Part shown: piece by piece, positions 42,101 to 51,016 of the stretch
Layout: each line of letters begins with the position of its first letter
How positions within the stretch are numbered: position 1 is the stretch's first letter
Source: CADCWK01 sp965218235
Lineage (GTDB): Bacteria; Chloroflexota; Chloroflexia; Thermomicrobiales; UBA6265
Direction: 5' to 3'
DNA length: 64,000 nucleotides
Assembly (NCBI GenBank): GCA_965218235.1
Contig: OZ244596.1
Location: 1,612,001-1,676,000, forward strand
The notes under the pieces: model-generated
Database searches by the model: none
What the model saw: only the letters and a program-made list of their open reading frames with translations
What the model was told of the DNA's origin: nothing
Position numbers and translations under genes: made by a program

Positions 42101-44312
42101 GATCCACGGCTATCTGATCAACGCCCACGACGTGACGGATTACCGCGAGGCCGAGCAGCGCCTGCGCGACAGCGAGGACCGCTTCCGGTCGCTGTTCCGC
42201 CATGCGCCGGACATCGTGATGGTGCTCGATCCCGATGGCTTCGTCCTGTTCGCGAGCCCCAGCGTCGAGGTCGCCCTCGGCGACACCATCACCCGCTTCG
42301 TCGACCGGGAGACCCAGCTGAACTTCCATCCGGACGACTACGGGATGGTGATCGCCCGGTTCGATCAGGCGCTGGAGAACGCGAGCGAGGCCGTCTCGTT
42401 CGAGGCGCGGGTCCGCCACCGCAGCGACACCTGGCTGTGGTGGGAGATCACGGTCACGAACCTGCTCTCCCATGCCAGCGTTGGTGGACTCGTCCTGAAC
42501 GCGCGGGACGTCACCTGGCGCAAGCAGGCCGAGGGACTGCTGCGCGAGAGCGAGGAGCGATTCCGGTTACTCGTCCAGCATGGGTCGGATCTGACGATGC
42601 TCGTCGGCGACGACGGGACGGTCAGTTTCGTGACACCATCCAGCATGCGGATTCTGGGGTACGCCCCGGAGGAGATCGAGGGCAAAACCGACTTCGACTG
42701 GATCAGCCGGCTCGACCGGCCCCAGTTCGACGACTTGCTGAGCCAGAGCCGGCAGCGGGCCGGGCCAGCGGGTCCGATCGTGATCGCGTTCCGCCATGCC
42801 GACGGCTCGTGGCGCGACCTCCAGATCATCGCCACGTCGCTGCTCGACAATCGCAACGTCCGCGGGATCGTGATCAACGCCCACGACGTGACGGATCGGC
42901 GGACGCTGGAGCAGCAGCTCATCCACCAGGCATTCCATGATCCGCTCACTGGCCTGCCCAACCGGGCGCTGTTCAGTGAGCGGTTGGCCGAGGCGCGCCA
43001 GCGAGCCCTGGGGAACGATACGTCGTTCGCGGTCATCTTCCTCGACCTCGATGACTTCAAGGTCATCAACGATACGCTTGGTCACATCGCCGGAGACCAG
43101 TTGCTCCGCACCATCGCCGACCGGCTCACTACCATTGCGCGAGGCGACGACACCGTCGCCCGGATGGGTGGCGACGAGTTCACCATCCTGATCGAGGAGC
43201 TCCACGACGTGGCGAGCGCCGAGGCCTTCGCCGACCGCGTCATCCGGCGCCTGCAGGAGCCGGTCACGATCAACGGCCATGAGGTGCTGGTCTCGCCGTG
43301 CCTCGGGATCGCGATCGGGATGCCGGACGACGACGCCGGGCACGATCTGCTCCGCGAGGCGGACATCGCGATGTACGAGGCCAAGGCGCGGGGCAAGGGC
43401 CAGCGCGTCGTCTACGATGACAACATGAACTCCGAGGCCTGGGCGCGGATGCAGATGCAGGGCGACCTGCGCCGGGCGATCTCCCTCGATCAGTTCCGGG
43501 TCCACTACCAGCCGCAGGTCGAGCTGACGACCGGTCGGATCACCGAGTTCGAGGCGTTGATCCGCTGGGACCACCCGACCCGAGGCCTGATCGCGCCGAA
43601 CGAGTTCATCGCCGTCGCAGAGGAGTCCGGCATGATCGTCTCCCTCGGGCAGTACGTGCTGGGGCAGGCCTGCGCCATGGCCCGGACCTGGAACCGGCAG
43701 CGGCGGGAGCGCGGCCTGGACCCACTGATGATCAGCGTCAACCTGTCGGCCCGGCAGTTCCTCCACCCGACGTTGCTCGACGACGTGACTCGGGCTCTGC
43801 GTGAGACCGGCCTCGAGCCCAGCCTGCTCCGGCTGGAGATCACCGAGAACGTCGCGCTGAACGACTTCTCGGCGACGACGCAGACGATACGCACCCTGCG
43901 CGGGCTCGGGGTCCGCCTGGCGATCGACGACTTCGGGACGGGCTACTCCGGGTTGAACTACCTGCGCGAGTGTCCAATCGACACGATCAAGATCGACCGC
44001 TCGTACATCGGTGGGCTGGGGTCGAATCCCAGCGACACGGCCATGATCCACGCCGTGATGGCCTTCGCGACGACGCTGGGGCTCGACGTCTGCGCCGAGG
44101 GGATCGAACGGGAGGAGCAGGTCCAGCAACTCCGGGCGGTCGGCTGCCAGCGGGGCCAGGGCTTTTACTTCAGTGGTCCGCTCCCCGGCGATATCGTCAC
44201 GGCGATGCTGGAGACCGACCCGCTCTGGGCGCTCGGCTTCTGGAGCTCCCCAGATGTCGCAGGGATGGCCGATCCGGTTGCTACGGCCCATGAGTGGCCC
44301 AGCGTGGTGTGA
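39189..44312 (+). CDS. Multi-PAS/GAF GGDEF-EAL protein (c-di-GMP turnover)
   Basis: A 1707-residue cytoplasmic sensor. Order: PAS-like N-terminus (about 20-115), GAF (140-280), seven PAS units starting near 355, 468, 606, 738, 863, 990 and 1118 (each ending in a D-I/V-T-(E/D) or ARDVT-type PAC segment), GGDEF near 1327, EAL from about 1450. The cyclase has intact GGDEF and an RGDD inhibitory site five residues earlier. The phosphodiesterase keeps EALIRW, SVNLSARQF, LRLEITENVAL, DDFGTGYS, KIDRS and AEGIE. Both activities look possible. No membrane helix. ATG 39189 has TTGAGGT upstream. Confidence 0.95.
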   Translation: MLAQSPPSPPTDESSPAPRTELTTVLVDAHWVIERWTVGTGRAAREWAVAGASFWELTDGRIPDGATGALWAAMVGRQPDVVTVVDPLSQETIQTIVTPTARGLAIVFQATGDEREGMAVPVEEALPSAGAEGGDADDVPIWLADAYRELAASTTRDQAFRLAVEWLSQVSGSPRVSLGIVSGERLLIASHAGYGLIDLLRPLSDPGLRAVARSGAVIRVDQRDRVSWITEDSRVAIHAPFHWQPGERIAGILTVEWPSANGGTVDDLGRIAAFADCLSRALAAGPLADDRSSPEPSTPLSSRSIDGSGLTLIPEENDQLPHLAARLTRELPGLASHDALSVPSSVPSADRAIRTRHWDPTSGRWPMSGMSDRITLLSGYAVEDLLADPDLWASRVHPDDRPLAHAAQSLAPEPGQRSQAVYRFQRRDETWRLFQEDTVVFSDAAGELINASLVVDITEQRHTVDLLRESELRYRYLVDDLPGIVAYIREFDPQFGTLRTTYISPEIEALTGVSSDHWIQDNLSINTLVHPEDLERVRQSAAAVVDRHADYAHEYRIVRPDGQIRWLRNRVKSIPKQSDDGTVVERWHGVMIDITAQREAEVALRDREARFRLLVEQSPSATLYTQQVNPATGETATSYLSPQVATLTGYEPGDPEMPQPPFLAIVHPDDRSLVLAHLPSETLDGGRSSTAYRITHRSGRTRWVRNMVQRDAAPSTDGTVTWRGIVIDITEQRLAEAAAHAQDVRMRSVVEQASDILIVTDHRGVPTFVSQAFEATLGFSFESRPGITLADVVHPDHLTDFTAELRRIHLRPGDRFSSIRIKVQHANQSWRWLDVSAINKEHLPEIGGIVISARDVTDQMLAEESLRFRESLLGTLVRHAADFITVINADHVITYASPSSLAFLGESDATTNLPISPTLGREEDQALFMAELRRIEGHPGAETRFEAQLRRADGQWRWIRMVMTNHTGTLGIHGYLINAHDVTDYREAEQRLRDSEDRFRSLFRHAPDIVMVLDPDGFVLFASPSVEVALGDTITRFVDRETQLNFHPDDYGMVIARFDQALENASEAVSFEARVRHRSDTWLWWEITVTNLLSHASVGGLVLNARDVTWRKQAEGLLRESEERFRLLVQHGSDLTMLVGDDGTVSFVTPSSMRILGYAPEEIEGKTDFDWISRLDRPQFDDLLSQSRQRAGPAGPIVIAFRHADGSWRDLQIIATSLLDNRNVRGIVINAHDVTDRRTLEQQLIHQAFHDPLTGLPNRALFSERLAEARQRALGNDTSFAVIFLDLDDFKVINDTLGHIAGDQLLRTIADRLTTIARGDDTVARMGGDEFTILIEELHDVASAEAFADRVIRRLQEPVTINGHEVLVSPCLGIAIGMPDDDAGHDLLREADIAMYEAKARGKGQRVVYDDNMNSEAWARMQMQGDLRRAISLDQFRVHYQPQVELTTGRITEFEALIRWDHPTRGLIAPNEFIAVAEESGMIVSLGQYVLGQACAMARTWNRQRRERGLDPLMISVNLSARQFLHPTLLDDVTRALRETGLEPSLLRLEITENVALNDFSATTQTIRTLRGLGVRLAIDDFGTGYSGLNYLRECPIDTIKIDRSYIGGLGSNPSDTAMIHAVMAFATTLGLDVCAEGIEREEQVQQLRAVGCQRGQGFYFSGPLPGDIVTAMLETDPLWALGFWSSPDVAGMADPVATAHEWPSVV

Positions 44313-44880
44313 AACGGCGTTGCCAGGCGCCCTTCGTCGTGAGCCGCTCAGATGTGGGCCACGATTCATGATCCGGCGTGCCTCAGTGAGGTCGCGCCGC
44401 GGCTTGCCTCTCGTTTGGAGGCTGTCGTCAGCCGGGCCTCCTGACATTGTGGGAAGCGTTCGATAGCGATCGGTCAATCGGTCCCGGCCATCGGTCCGCC
44501 CATGAATGGCTGGGCACGGGAACGGTGCCGCGCGATGCGGTGGACCTGCCAGCGGAAGGCCATCCACAATCCCTGTCGGGCGCGGCCGAGGCGTCGTGCC
44601 GGGGGACCGGCCATGACCGAGTTCGCGCCATCTGAGCCGACGTGTCCCACAGCGGCACTGGCCATCCGCATTCCACTGGCCCGTCCGGAATTCCCGACGC
44701 CGTGTCGGGAACGCCGCGGCCGGCGATCGTGACGCTGGCGGAAGATTCCCACGTCGATCGACCGGGCTTTCCCGTCCTCGGGGGCGACTCCGTTGACGCA
44801 CACTTCTGGCATCTCGATGACGGGCGTCGGGGACCGGCATGGGCTCCCGCATGGCTCGTCATCTGGCAAGGAGGACGACC
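44313..44880. other. 568-base gene-free region before cydA
   Basis: Open frames here have no protein-like character. The best structure is the perfect inverted repeat TTCCCGAC-GCCGT-GTCGGGAA (44691-44711), 170 bases before cydA. No rRNA or tRNA pattern. The cydAB promoter must lie here. Confidence 0.4.
44691..44711. promoter_or_regulatory. Palindrome upstream of cydAB
   Basis: TTCCCGAC, five-base spacer, GTCGGGAA, perfect arms. It does not match the Rex consensus TTGTGAA-N4-TTCACAA or other oxidase regulators I know. Operator role is inferred from position only. Confidence 0.45.
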
Positions 44881-46251
44881 ATGGGTGACCTCATGGCGGC
44901 GCGAACCCAGATGGCGACATCTCTCGGGTTCCACATCATCCTCGCGGCGATCGGGATGGGTCTGCCCGTTCTGTTGGTCATCGCGGAGGGGCTCTACCTG
45001 CGGACGGCGAACGCGACGTACCTGGCGCTGGCCCGGCGCTGGTCCAAGGCGTTCGCCGTGCTGTTCGCGGTCGGGGCGGTCTCGGGAACGATCCTGTCGT
45101 TCGAGCTCGGCCTGCTCTGGCCCCGCTTCATGGACTTCGCTGGCGGCATCATCGGCATGCCCTTCTCGATGGAGGGGTTCGCGTTCTTCATCGAGGCGAT
45201 CTTCCTTGGTCTCTACCTCTATGGCTGGGACCGGCTCTCGCCCCTCGCGCACTGGCTCTGCGGTATCCCGCTGGCGATCAGCGGCCAGTTGTCCGGGATC
45301 TTCGTCGTTTCGGCTAACGCCTGGATGAACAGCCCCTCGGGATTTCGGATCGCGGACGGCCAGGTGGTCGATGTCGACCCGATCGCGGCGCTATTCAATC
45401 CCGCCTGGGGCCAACAGGCGCTCCATCTCGTGCTCGCCACCTTCGTCGCGACGTCGTGGGGCGTCGCCGGGCTCTATGCCTTCGGGATGCTCCGTGGGCG
45501 CCGCGACGCCTACCACCGGGCCGGTCTGACGGCGGCGCTCTGCCTGGCGGCGGTCGTGACGCCGCTGCAGGCAGTCAGCGGCGACATCAGCGCCAGGTGG
45601 GTGGCCGAGCACCAACCGGTCAAGCTGGCGGCGCTTGAGGGGCAATTCGAGACCGAAACCGGGGCACCCCTCAGGGTTGGCGGCATCCCCGACCCCGCGG
45701 CGCGAGAGACCCGCTACGCCCTTGAGCTCCCGAACCTGCTCAGCGTGCTCGCCTACGGCGACCCGGACGCCACGGTGCGCGGCCTGAACGAATGGCCGCT
45801 TGCCGACCAACCCGACCCCCGTCCCGTCCATTTCGGCTTCCAGGTGATGGTCGGCATCGGCACGGGACTGATCGCGCTCGCGGCCTGGTTCTGGATCGCG
45901 TTCTGGCGCCGGCGCGGCGTGCCGACCAACCGCTGGCTGCTCCGAATGATCGTGCTCGCGACGCCAGCAGGGTTCATCGCCATCGAGGCCGGCTGGATCG
46001 TCACGGAGGTCGGCCGGCAACCGTGGATCGTCTACGGCACGATGCGGACGGCCGACGCCGTCACCCAGGTACCTGGCCAGTTCGTCACGCTCGGTGGGTT
46101 CACCATCCTCTACGTCCTTCTCGCCACCACCACCGCCGCCGTCCTGATCCGGCTGGCCCGGATGCCACCGCGGTTGGAGGGCGAGATGACCGGCGATCCG
46201 GTGCAGCGGCCAGTATCGACCGGGAGGGGCGAGAATGCAGTGGTTCGATGA
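44881..46251 (+). CDS. cydA: Cytochrome bd ubiquinol oxidase subunit I
   Basis: A 456-residue membrane subunit that binds quinol and haems b558, b595 and d and reduces oxygen to water without pumping protons. MAARTQMATSLGFHIILAAIG carries the early haem-ligand His; SMEGFAFFIEAIFLGLYLYG and GWIVTEVGRQPW are family signatures. The quinol (Q) loop is short, as in CioA-type bd oxidases. ATG 44881 has AAGGAGG nine bases upstream and is preferred to the in-frame ATG at 44839. cydB starts 17 bases before the cydA stop. Confidence 0.96.
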   Translation: MGDLMAARTQMATSLGFHIILAAIGMGLPVLLVIAEGLYLRTANATYLALARRWSKAFAVLFAVGAVSGTILSFELGLLWPRFMDFAGGIIGMPFSMEGFAFFIEAIFLGLYLYGWDRLSPLAHWLCGIPLAISGQLSGIFVVSANAWMNSPSGFRIADGQVVDVDPIAALFNPAWGQQALHLVLATFVATSWGVAGLYAFGMLRGRRDAYHRAGLTAALCLAAVVTPLQAVSGDISARWVAEHQPVKLAALEGQFETETGAPLRVGGIPDPAARETRYALELPNLLSVLAYGDPDATVRGLNEWPLADQPDPRPVHFGFQVMVGIGTGLIALAAWFWIAFWRRRGVPTNRWLLRMIVLATPAGFIAIEAGWIVTEVGRQPWIVYGTMRTADAVTQVPGQFVTLGGFTILYVLLATTTAAVLIRLARMPPRLEGEMTGDPVQRPVSTGRGENAVVR

Positions 46252-47341
46252 CGCGCGGACGCTTGAGTTCGTTCATGGGGCGGTGCTCTTCCTTGGCCTG
46301 ATCCTCTACGCCGTCCTGGGTGGGGCGGACTTCGGCGGCGGTGTCTGGGATCTGCTGGCGCATGGTCCTCGCGCCGGGGCCCAGCGTCGTGCCATCGCCC
46401 ATGCCATCGGCCCGATCTGGGAGGCAAACCACGTCTGGCTGATCTTCGTCATCGTCCTCACGTTCACGATCTTCCCACCAGTCTTCGCGGCCATCAGCGA
46501 GGCGCTCTACTGGCCCCTCCTGCTGGCACTGGTCGGCATCGTCCTCCGCGGCGCGGCCTTCGTCTTCCGCCAGGGGAGCGATCCCGCGGCCCGCGCCTAC
46601 CGGGTCTGGGAACGCGTCTTCGCCGTGGCGAGCGCCGTGACGCCCGCCCTCTTCGGGATGACGGCCGCCGCGATCTCCTCGGGCAGGATCGATGTCCCCG
46701 GCAACGGTTCTGGCAACGGTTCCGGCGCCGGTCCCGCCACGGCGCCGGTCTTCGCCTGGCTCGGTCCCTTCCCGCTCGTGATCGGCGCCGTGGCCGTCGC
46801 GACCTGTGCCTTCCTCGCCGCGGTCTACCTGACCCTCGAGACCGAGGGTCGGGTCGCCGAGGATTTCCGGCGGCGCGCGATCTGGTCTGGCGCGGTCGTC
46901 GGGGCGCTGGTCCTGCTCGCGCTCCCGCTGACCCGGCGCGACGCGCCGGTGATCTGGGCTAGCTTCCTGGACGGGATCGCCCTGGTCGCGATCCCCTTGA
47001 TGGTCGCCCTAGCGACGGTGACCGGGATCGCGGTCATCCGGCGTCGCTATGTCGTCGCCCGGATCGCGGCGATCCTGGAAGTGACCGTCGTCCTGAGCGG
47101 CTGGATGCTGGCCCAGTTCCCGTTCCTGGTGGTGCCGGACCTGGCGTTCCGCGAGAGCGCCGCGTCCCTGGCGATGATGCAGGTTACGCTTGTCATCTAC
47201 ATCATCGGCGCCGTCCTGATGCTGCCATCCCTCTGGTTTCTCTTCGCCATCTTCAAGAGCGAGCGGGACGTGATTGGGCGCCGGGTCGCCGAAAGCCCCG
47301 CTAACCTCCCGGAGCGCTATGGGACGGCCGACCGTCCCTGA
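46235..47341 (+). CDS. cydB: Cytochrome bd ubiquinol oxidase subunit II
   Basis: A 368-residue partner of CydA with about eight helices: VLFLGLILYAVLGGADFGGG at the N-terminus, GPIWEANHVWLIFVIVLTF and LVGIVLRGAAFVFR are signatures of CydB. A Gly/Asn/Ser-rich loop (VPGNGSGNGSGAG) is an oddity. It overlaps cydA and is co-translated. No cydX or cydCD genes were seen in the window. Confidence 0.96.
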   Translation: MQWFDDARTLEFVHGAVLFLGLILYAVLGGADFGGGVWDLLAHGPRAGAQRRAIAHAIGPIWEANHVWLIFVIVLTFTIFPPVFAAISEALYWPLLLALVGIVLRGAAFVFRQGSDPAARAYRVWERVFAVASAVTPALFGMTAAAISSGRIDVPGNGSGNGSGAGPATAPVFAWLGPFPLVIGAVAVATCAFLAAVYLTLETEGRVAEDFRRRAIWSGAVVGALVLLALPLTRRDAPVIWASFLDGIALVAIPLMVALATVTGIAVIRRRYVVARIAAILEVTVVLSGWMLAQFPFLVVPDLAFRESAASLAMMQVTLVIYIIGAVLMLPSLWFLFAIFKSERDVIGRRVAESPANLPERYGTADRP

Positions 47342-47533
47342 CTCCGGTCGCGCGGCCGGTGATCCCGGTCAGACGGCGGACGAGCGGCGGACGCCGTCCG
47401 GAATGACGGGCGGCAGCGCGGAAGGCGCGCATCGCCTCGCTGGTGTCCCGTACGATAATTACCTCCAGTTTCGATGGATGGTCGCGCGTTGAGACGGAAC
47501 CACTGGGCAATCGACAGCAGAGGATGGCGTGCG

Positions 47534-48187
47534 ATGAGACGCGATGGCGATGACGTCGGGCATCGCTGGAAGCCGGGTGACCAGGTCCTGTATCAGACGA
47601 TGATTCTAGGCCAGCCGTCGGCGACCATCCCGGTCACCGTCGTGATGGACGAACCTGATCTCCTGGCGCTGTACCTCGCTCCCGGCACGATGCACAGCTG
47701 GCTGGTCGTCGGTCCGAGAACGCCGCTGCCTCGGGTGATCTCACCGGCTGATTTCACCCGGATGGCGAAGCAGTACGTGGTGGAGGAATGGGAGCCAAGC
47801 CCGATCCTGCTCGTCACGCGGCCGGGTCTGGCTCACGCAGTCCACCACAACTGGTCCCAACCGGACTGGCGATTCCAGCGCTGGTACGTCAACTTCCAGG
47901 ATCCAGTCGAGCGGCAGGGCTGGGGCTTTCGGACGACCGATCACTTCCTCGATATCGTCGTCCAGCCCGATCGGTCCTGGGCATGGAAGGACGAGGACGA
48001 ACTCGAGGAGGCGATCGCCGTCGGGCGCCTGACCGCTGATGACGCCCGTGACATCCGGCGTGAAGGCGAGCGCGTCGTCGAGGACATCATTGCCACACGA
48101 CCGCCGTTCGACGGGAGCTGGCGGGACTGGCGGCCGGACCTGGTGTGGCCGAAGCCGGTGCTGCCTGATGATCTTCCTGAATGCTGA
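47534..48187 (+). CDS. DUF402 family protein
   Basis: A 217-residue soluble protein. WSQPDWRFQRWYVNFQDPVE, followed by TDHFLDIVVQPDRSWAWKDE and EDELEEAIAVGRLTADDAR, is the DUF402 pattern seen in nucleoside di/triphosphatases such as Ntdp and in FAU-1. The acidic DxD/E cluster (DRSWAWKDEDEL) is where metal binds in the characterised phosphatases. ATG 47534 is chosen for its AGAGGATGG site; upstream residues are not homologue-like. Confidence 0.85.
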   Translation: MRRDGDDVGHRWKPGDQVLYQTMILGQPSATIPVTVVMDEPDLLALYLAPGTMHSWLVVGPRTPLPRVISPADFTRMAKQYVVEEWEPSPILLVTRPGLAHAVHHNWSQPDWRFQRWYVNFQDPVERQGWGFRTTDHFLDIVVQPDRSWAWKDEDELEEAIAVGRLTADDARDIRREGERVVEDIIATRPPFDGSWRDWRPDLVWPKPVLPDDLPEC

Positions 48188-48259
48188 GCGTGATCGTCGT
48201 CGTGTGGTCGAAGGGCGAGCATCGATTCATCTGGCCGGGAGGCAGGAAGCTGTCCTGGG

Positions 48260-48940
48260 TCAGGTCTGTCCCTCCTGCTCCACCAGCCGGATGAGTTCAT
48301 CGACTTCGCTCTCGTAGATGACGGCCGGGTCCGGGAGGCCGAACCGGAAGTGGCCCTCCAGTTCCAGGGACAGGACCCCGTGCAGCCGCGTCCAGCCCAG
48401 AATCCCCTGCCGCAGCCAGCCGAACGTGAGCGGGGGCAGATCGTGATCCGTTGCCCAGTCGCGTAGCGCGGCGGCAAGCGGATCGTTGGTCGAATCCCCG
48501 TCCGCACCGGATCGCCCGGCCGCGATCGCGAACGTGCTGGCCAGCGCCCGGATCGCCGCCGGCTGGGTACGGTCGGCCGGAGCGTCGTATCCCGGCACCG
48601 GAGAGCCGAAGAGGAGGGCATAGCGATGGGGATTCGCGAGCGCCCAGGCCCGGTAGGCGGCGGCGTGTGCCCGCAGACGCTCCGCAACCGGCTGGTCGGC
48701 TGTGTCCGTGACACTCTCCCAGAGGGCGTCGCCCAGGTCCGAGTAGGCGTCCACGACCAACTCGGTCAGCAGATCGTTGCGGCTCTGAACGTAGCGGAAC
48801 AACCCAGGTCCCGTCATGCCGAGTCTACGGGCGATCTCATTGAGCGAGATTCGGCCAGCACCCGCCTCGCGCAACTGCTCCAGGGCCAGTCGTTTGATTG
48901 CCACGATCGTCGCCTGTCGCGTCTCATCCCGACGGTTCAC
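48260..48940 (-). CDS. TetR family regulator (WHG-domain type)
   Basis: A 226-residue repressor: ALEQLREAGAGRISLNEIAR and RLGMTGPGLFRYVQSRNDLL form the DNA-binding part; the C-terminal domain has AYRAWALANPHRYALLFG, typical of the WHG/TetR_C_13 group. GTG 48940 with GGAGA upstream. It is divergent from the membrane protein gene at 49052, its probable target. Confidence 0.9.
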   Translation of the reverse strand: MNRRDETRQATIVAIKRLALEQLREAGAGRISLNEIARRLGMTGPGLFRYVQSRNDLLTELVVDAYSDLGDALWESVTDTADQPVAERLRAHAAAYRAWALANPHRYALLFGSPVPGYDAPADRTQPAAIRALASTFAIAAGRSGADGDSTNDPLAAALRDWATDHDLPPLTFGWLRQGILGWTRLHGVLSLELEGHFRFGLPDPAVIYESEVDELIRLVEQEGQT

Positions 48941-48970
48941 GGGATTCTCCCTGCCATGATCGTGATACGC

Positions 48971-48997
48971 TATAACTCACGTAAGACCATATAACTC
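48971..48997. promoter_or_regulatory. Direct repeat in the TetR/membrane-protein gap
   Basis: TATAACTC occurs at 48971-48978 and 48990-48997 in the 111-base divergent gap, the only AT-rich part of this stretch. It may be part of overlapping promoters or a repressor site. Confidence 0.4.
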
Positions 48998-49051
48998 TTG
49001 AACCGGACCGTCGTGTCGCTGACGATGCCCCCGCGAAAGGAAGATAGCAGG

Positions 49052-50116
49052 ATGTCGCATGTGCCCACCATGCCGATGATCGAAACGGGAACCACGCCGC
49101 CGTCCGTCAACGGTCCCGTGCAGTCATTGAGACGGCTACTGGGCCGGCGGAGCGTCCGGCTGGTCCTCATCGGATGGGTGCTGGTCAACGCGATCATCCT
49201 GCTGACCGCTCGGGGCGCGGTCGTCTTCGACCGGCCGCTGCTCGTCGACGAGACGTATCTGGACCAGATGCTGGCGGCCGACGCGGCGATCACCGAGGCG
49301 CTCGTTCTGATCGGGATCATCGCGTTGCTCACCAGGTGTCGCGTCCAGCCCGATCTGATTGCTCGATTGCCGTCCCGGTCGGTCGCGGCCCGTGAGACGA
49401 CGACGCTGATCGTCTACGGCGTCCTCGTCCAGCTCGGCGGTATCTCGCTTGGCCAGTTGCTTGGGTTCAATGGGTTCAGTTTCCACCTGGCGGGGACGAT
49501 CTATGGCACGCACCGGGAGGTCGAGCCGATCGAGGCGGTGATCTGGGCCGCCTGGAACGTGACCGTCTACGCCCTGATCCCGTTCCTGATCGCCCGGCGC
49601 CACTACAGCGCGACCCAGCTCAACCTGTGTTCCGTCGATCGCCGCAACGATGCGCTGGTCATCGTCGTCGTCCTGGCGATCGAGAGCGTCGCCCAGCTCG
49701 TAGCCTTTGGCGCGACCATCTTCGACCTGTCCGGTCGGCAGGCGGTTCTTGGGATCCCACTCAGCTTCGCGCTGTATTTCGCGGGAACGGTGCTCCCGAC
49801 GATGATCTTCGTGATGTGTCTGCTCGTCCCGCGGTATCTGTCCCTGACCGGCTCGATCCCGGCGACGGTCGTTCTCGGTGGGCTCACCTACGCCGCGCTG
49901 CATGGCTACGACAGCTGGATGGTCTTTGCCGGCCCCGGGGACATCGTCCTGTCGGTCTGCTTCCTCCTGTTGCTTTACGTTGCGCCGGGAATGGTCAAGA
50001 CCTGGCTCACGCTCCGGACCGGGAACGCCTGGGTCCATGTCTGGGCGTACCACGCCATCGCGCCCCACGTCATCGTGGACACGCCGCACATCGTCCAGAT
50101 CTTCCGGATCCGGTAG
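49052..50116 (+). CDS. Polytopic membrane protein of unknown function
   Basis: A 354-residue protein with seven or eight helices (LVLIGWVLVNAIILLT, AITEALVLIGIIALL, LIVYGVLVQLGGISLG and others). The end, WVHVWAYHAIAPHVIVDTPH, is His-rich and resembles the third motif of CPBP-type membrane proteases, but the EExxxR motif is absent, so I do not assign that function. ATG 49052 has GGAAG and AGG before it. Divergent TetR gene suggests inducible expression. Confidence 0.7.
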   Translation: MSHVPTMPMIETGTTPPSVNGPVQSLRRLLGRRSVRLVLIGWVLVNAIILLTARGAVVFDRPLLVDETYLDQMLAADAAITEALVLIGIIALLTRCRVQPDLIARLPSRSVAARETTTLIVYGVLVQLGGISLGQLLGFNGFSFHLAGTIYGTHREVEPIEAVIWAAWNVTVYALIPFLIARRHYSATQLNLCSVDRRNDALVIVVVLAIESVAQLVAFGATIFDLSGRQAVLGIPLSFALYFAGTVLPTMIFVMCLLVPRYLSLTGSIPATVVLGGLTYAALHGYDSWMVFAGPGDIVLSVCFLLLLYVAPGMVKTWLTLRTGNAWVHVWAYHAIAPHVIVDTPHIVQIFRIR

Positions 50117-50143
50117 ACGCTTCGCCGAGCACTCGCGGCTCTG

Positions 50144-50923
50144 TCACGGCGCGAATGGCAGCCAGCGGGCCTGCCGGAGCCGCTCGGCCAGCACACGGCC
50201 CAGCGCCGGGACCGGGTGCCGTCGCTCGATCTTCGCCGCGGCCGCCTCGACGTCGTAGGCCGTCCGGCGGTGCTCCAGTGACCAGGTCGTCCCGTCCCAG
50301 TGGGCCAGCGCCCAGGCGGCGTCCGGATTGCCGTCCATGCTCCCGCCGACCGAGCCGACCGAGGCCAGCCGCTGCCCAGCGACGGTCCCGAAGGACGCGT
50401 AATGGAGGTGGCCGGAGACGATCAGGTTGGCCCGGGCGTCGCCGATCAGCAGCTGAGCCTGCTCGACCGGGGTAACGGTGTGGGCGCCGAAGACATCGGT
50501 CTCCAGGATCAGCTCGGCGTCGACGTCGGTCGGCGTCGCGTGGACGACCAGCAGGTCGTCGGCCGGTGACGTCCCGCCCGGCGGCGTTTCTCGCCAGGCA
50601 ATCGGCAGACCCCGCAGGAACGCGACGCCCTCGTCACCGATCTGGTGCCGGGTCCACTCGATCATGACCGGCATGTCCGGGAACTTCGGCGGCAGCCAGA
50701 GATACTCGTCGGTGTTGCCGAGCAGCATCGGCGCGCCCGTCTCCCGGAGCCGCCGCAGCGCCGCGCCGGGCTCGACGCCGTTCCAGACGTGATCCCCCGC
50801 GATCACGAGCCGGTCGTGCGGGGTCGTGGCCAGGTCGGCGAGGACGGCCTGGAGGGCGAGGTCGTTGCCGTGGACGTCGGAGAGGATGGCGACGGACGTC
50901 GGCTTGGGAATTCCCCAGGACAT
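50144..50923 (-). CDS. Calcineurin-like metallophosphoesterase
   Basis: A 259-residue phosphoesterase. VAILSDVHGNDLALQAVLAD supplies DxH, VIAGDHVWNG the GD, LLGNTDEYL the GN-type motif, VVHATPT a metal-ligand His and VSGHLHYASFG the GHLH. The central GNHD/E is replaced by GNTD, common in YfcE/ApaH-like groups. Substrate unknown. Starts at 50923 (MSWGIPK) and 50944 are both possible; neither has a strong ribosome site. Confidence 0.88.
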   Translation of the reverse strand: MSWGIPKPTSVAILSDVHGNDLALQAVLADLATTPHDRLVIAGDHVWNGVEPGAALRRLRETGAPMLLGNTDEYLWLPPKFPDMPVMIEWTRHQIGDEGVAFLRGLPIAWRETPPGGTSPADDLLVVHATPTDVDAELILETDVFGAHTVTPVEQAQLLIGDARANLIVSGHLHYASFGTVAGQRLASVGSVGGSMDGNPDAAWALAHWDGTTWSLEHRRTAYDVEAAAAKIERRHPVPALGRVLAERLRQARWLPFAP

Positions 50924-51016
50924 TTCGGTTCGAACCTGACCCATTTGCGGCGGAGAGTGTTGGTACCGTCCGTGGTTCCACGGAGACTGCCCCGCCGCCA
51001 AGGAATGGAGAAGTGG

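Noticed and set aside
42567..44852. 761-codon minus strand frame opposite the GGDEF-EAL region, and a 747-codon one at 39231-41474
   Set aside because: Both are shadows of the conserved PAS, GGDEF and EAL coding sequence on the + strand.
44313..44880. tRNA or rRNA gene in the gap before cydA
   Set aside because: No cloverleaf, T-loop or rRNA core sequence found on either strand.
49052..50116. CPBP-type membrane protease
   Set aside because: The His-rich end is suggestive, but the catalytic EExxxR motif is missing.
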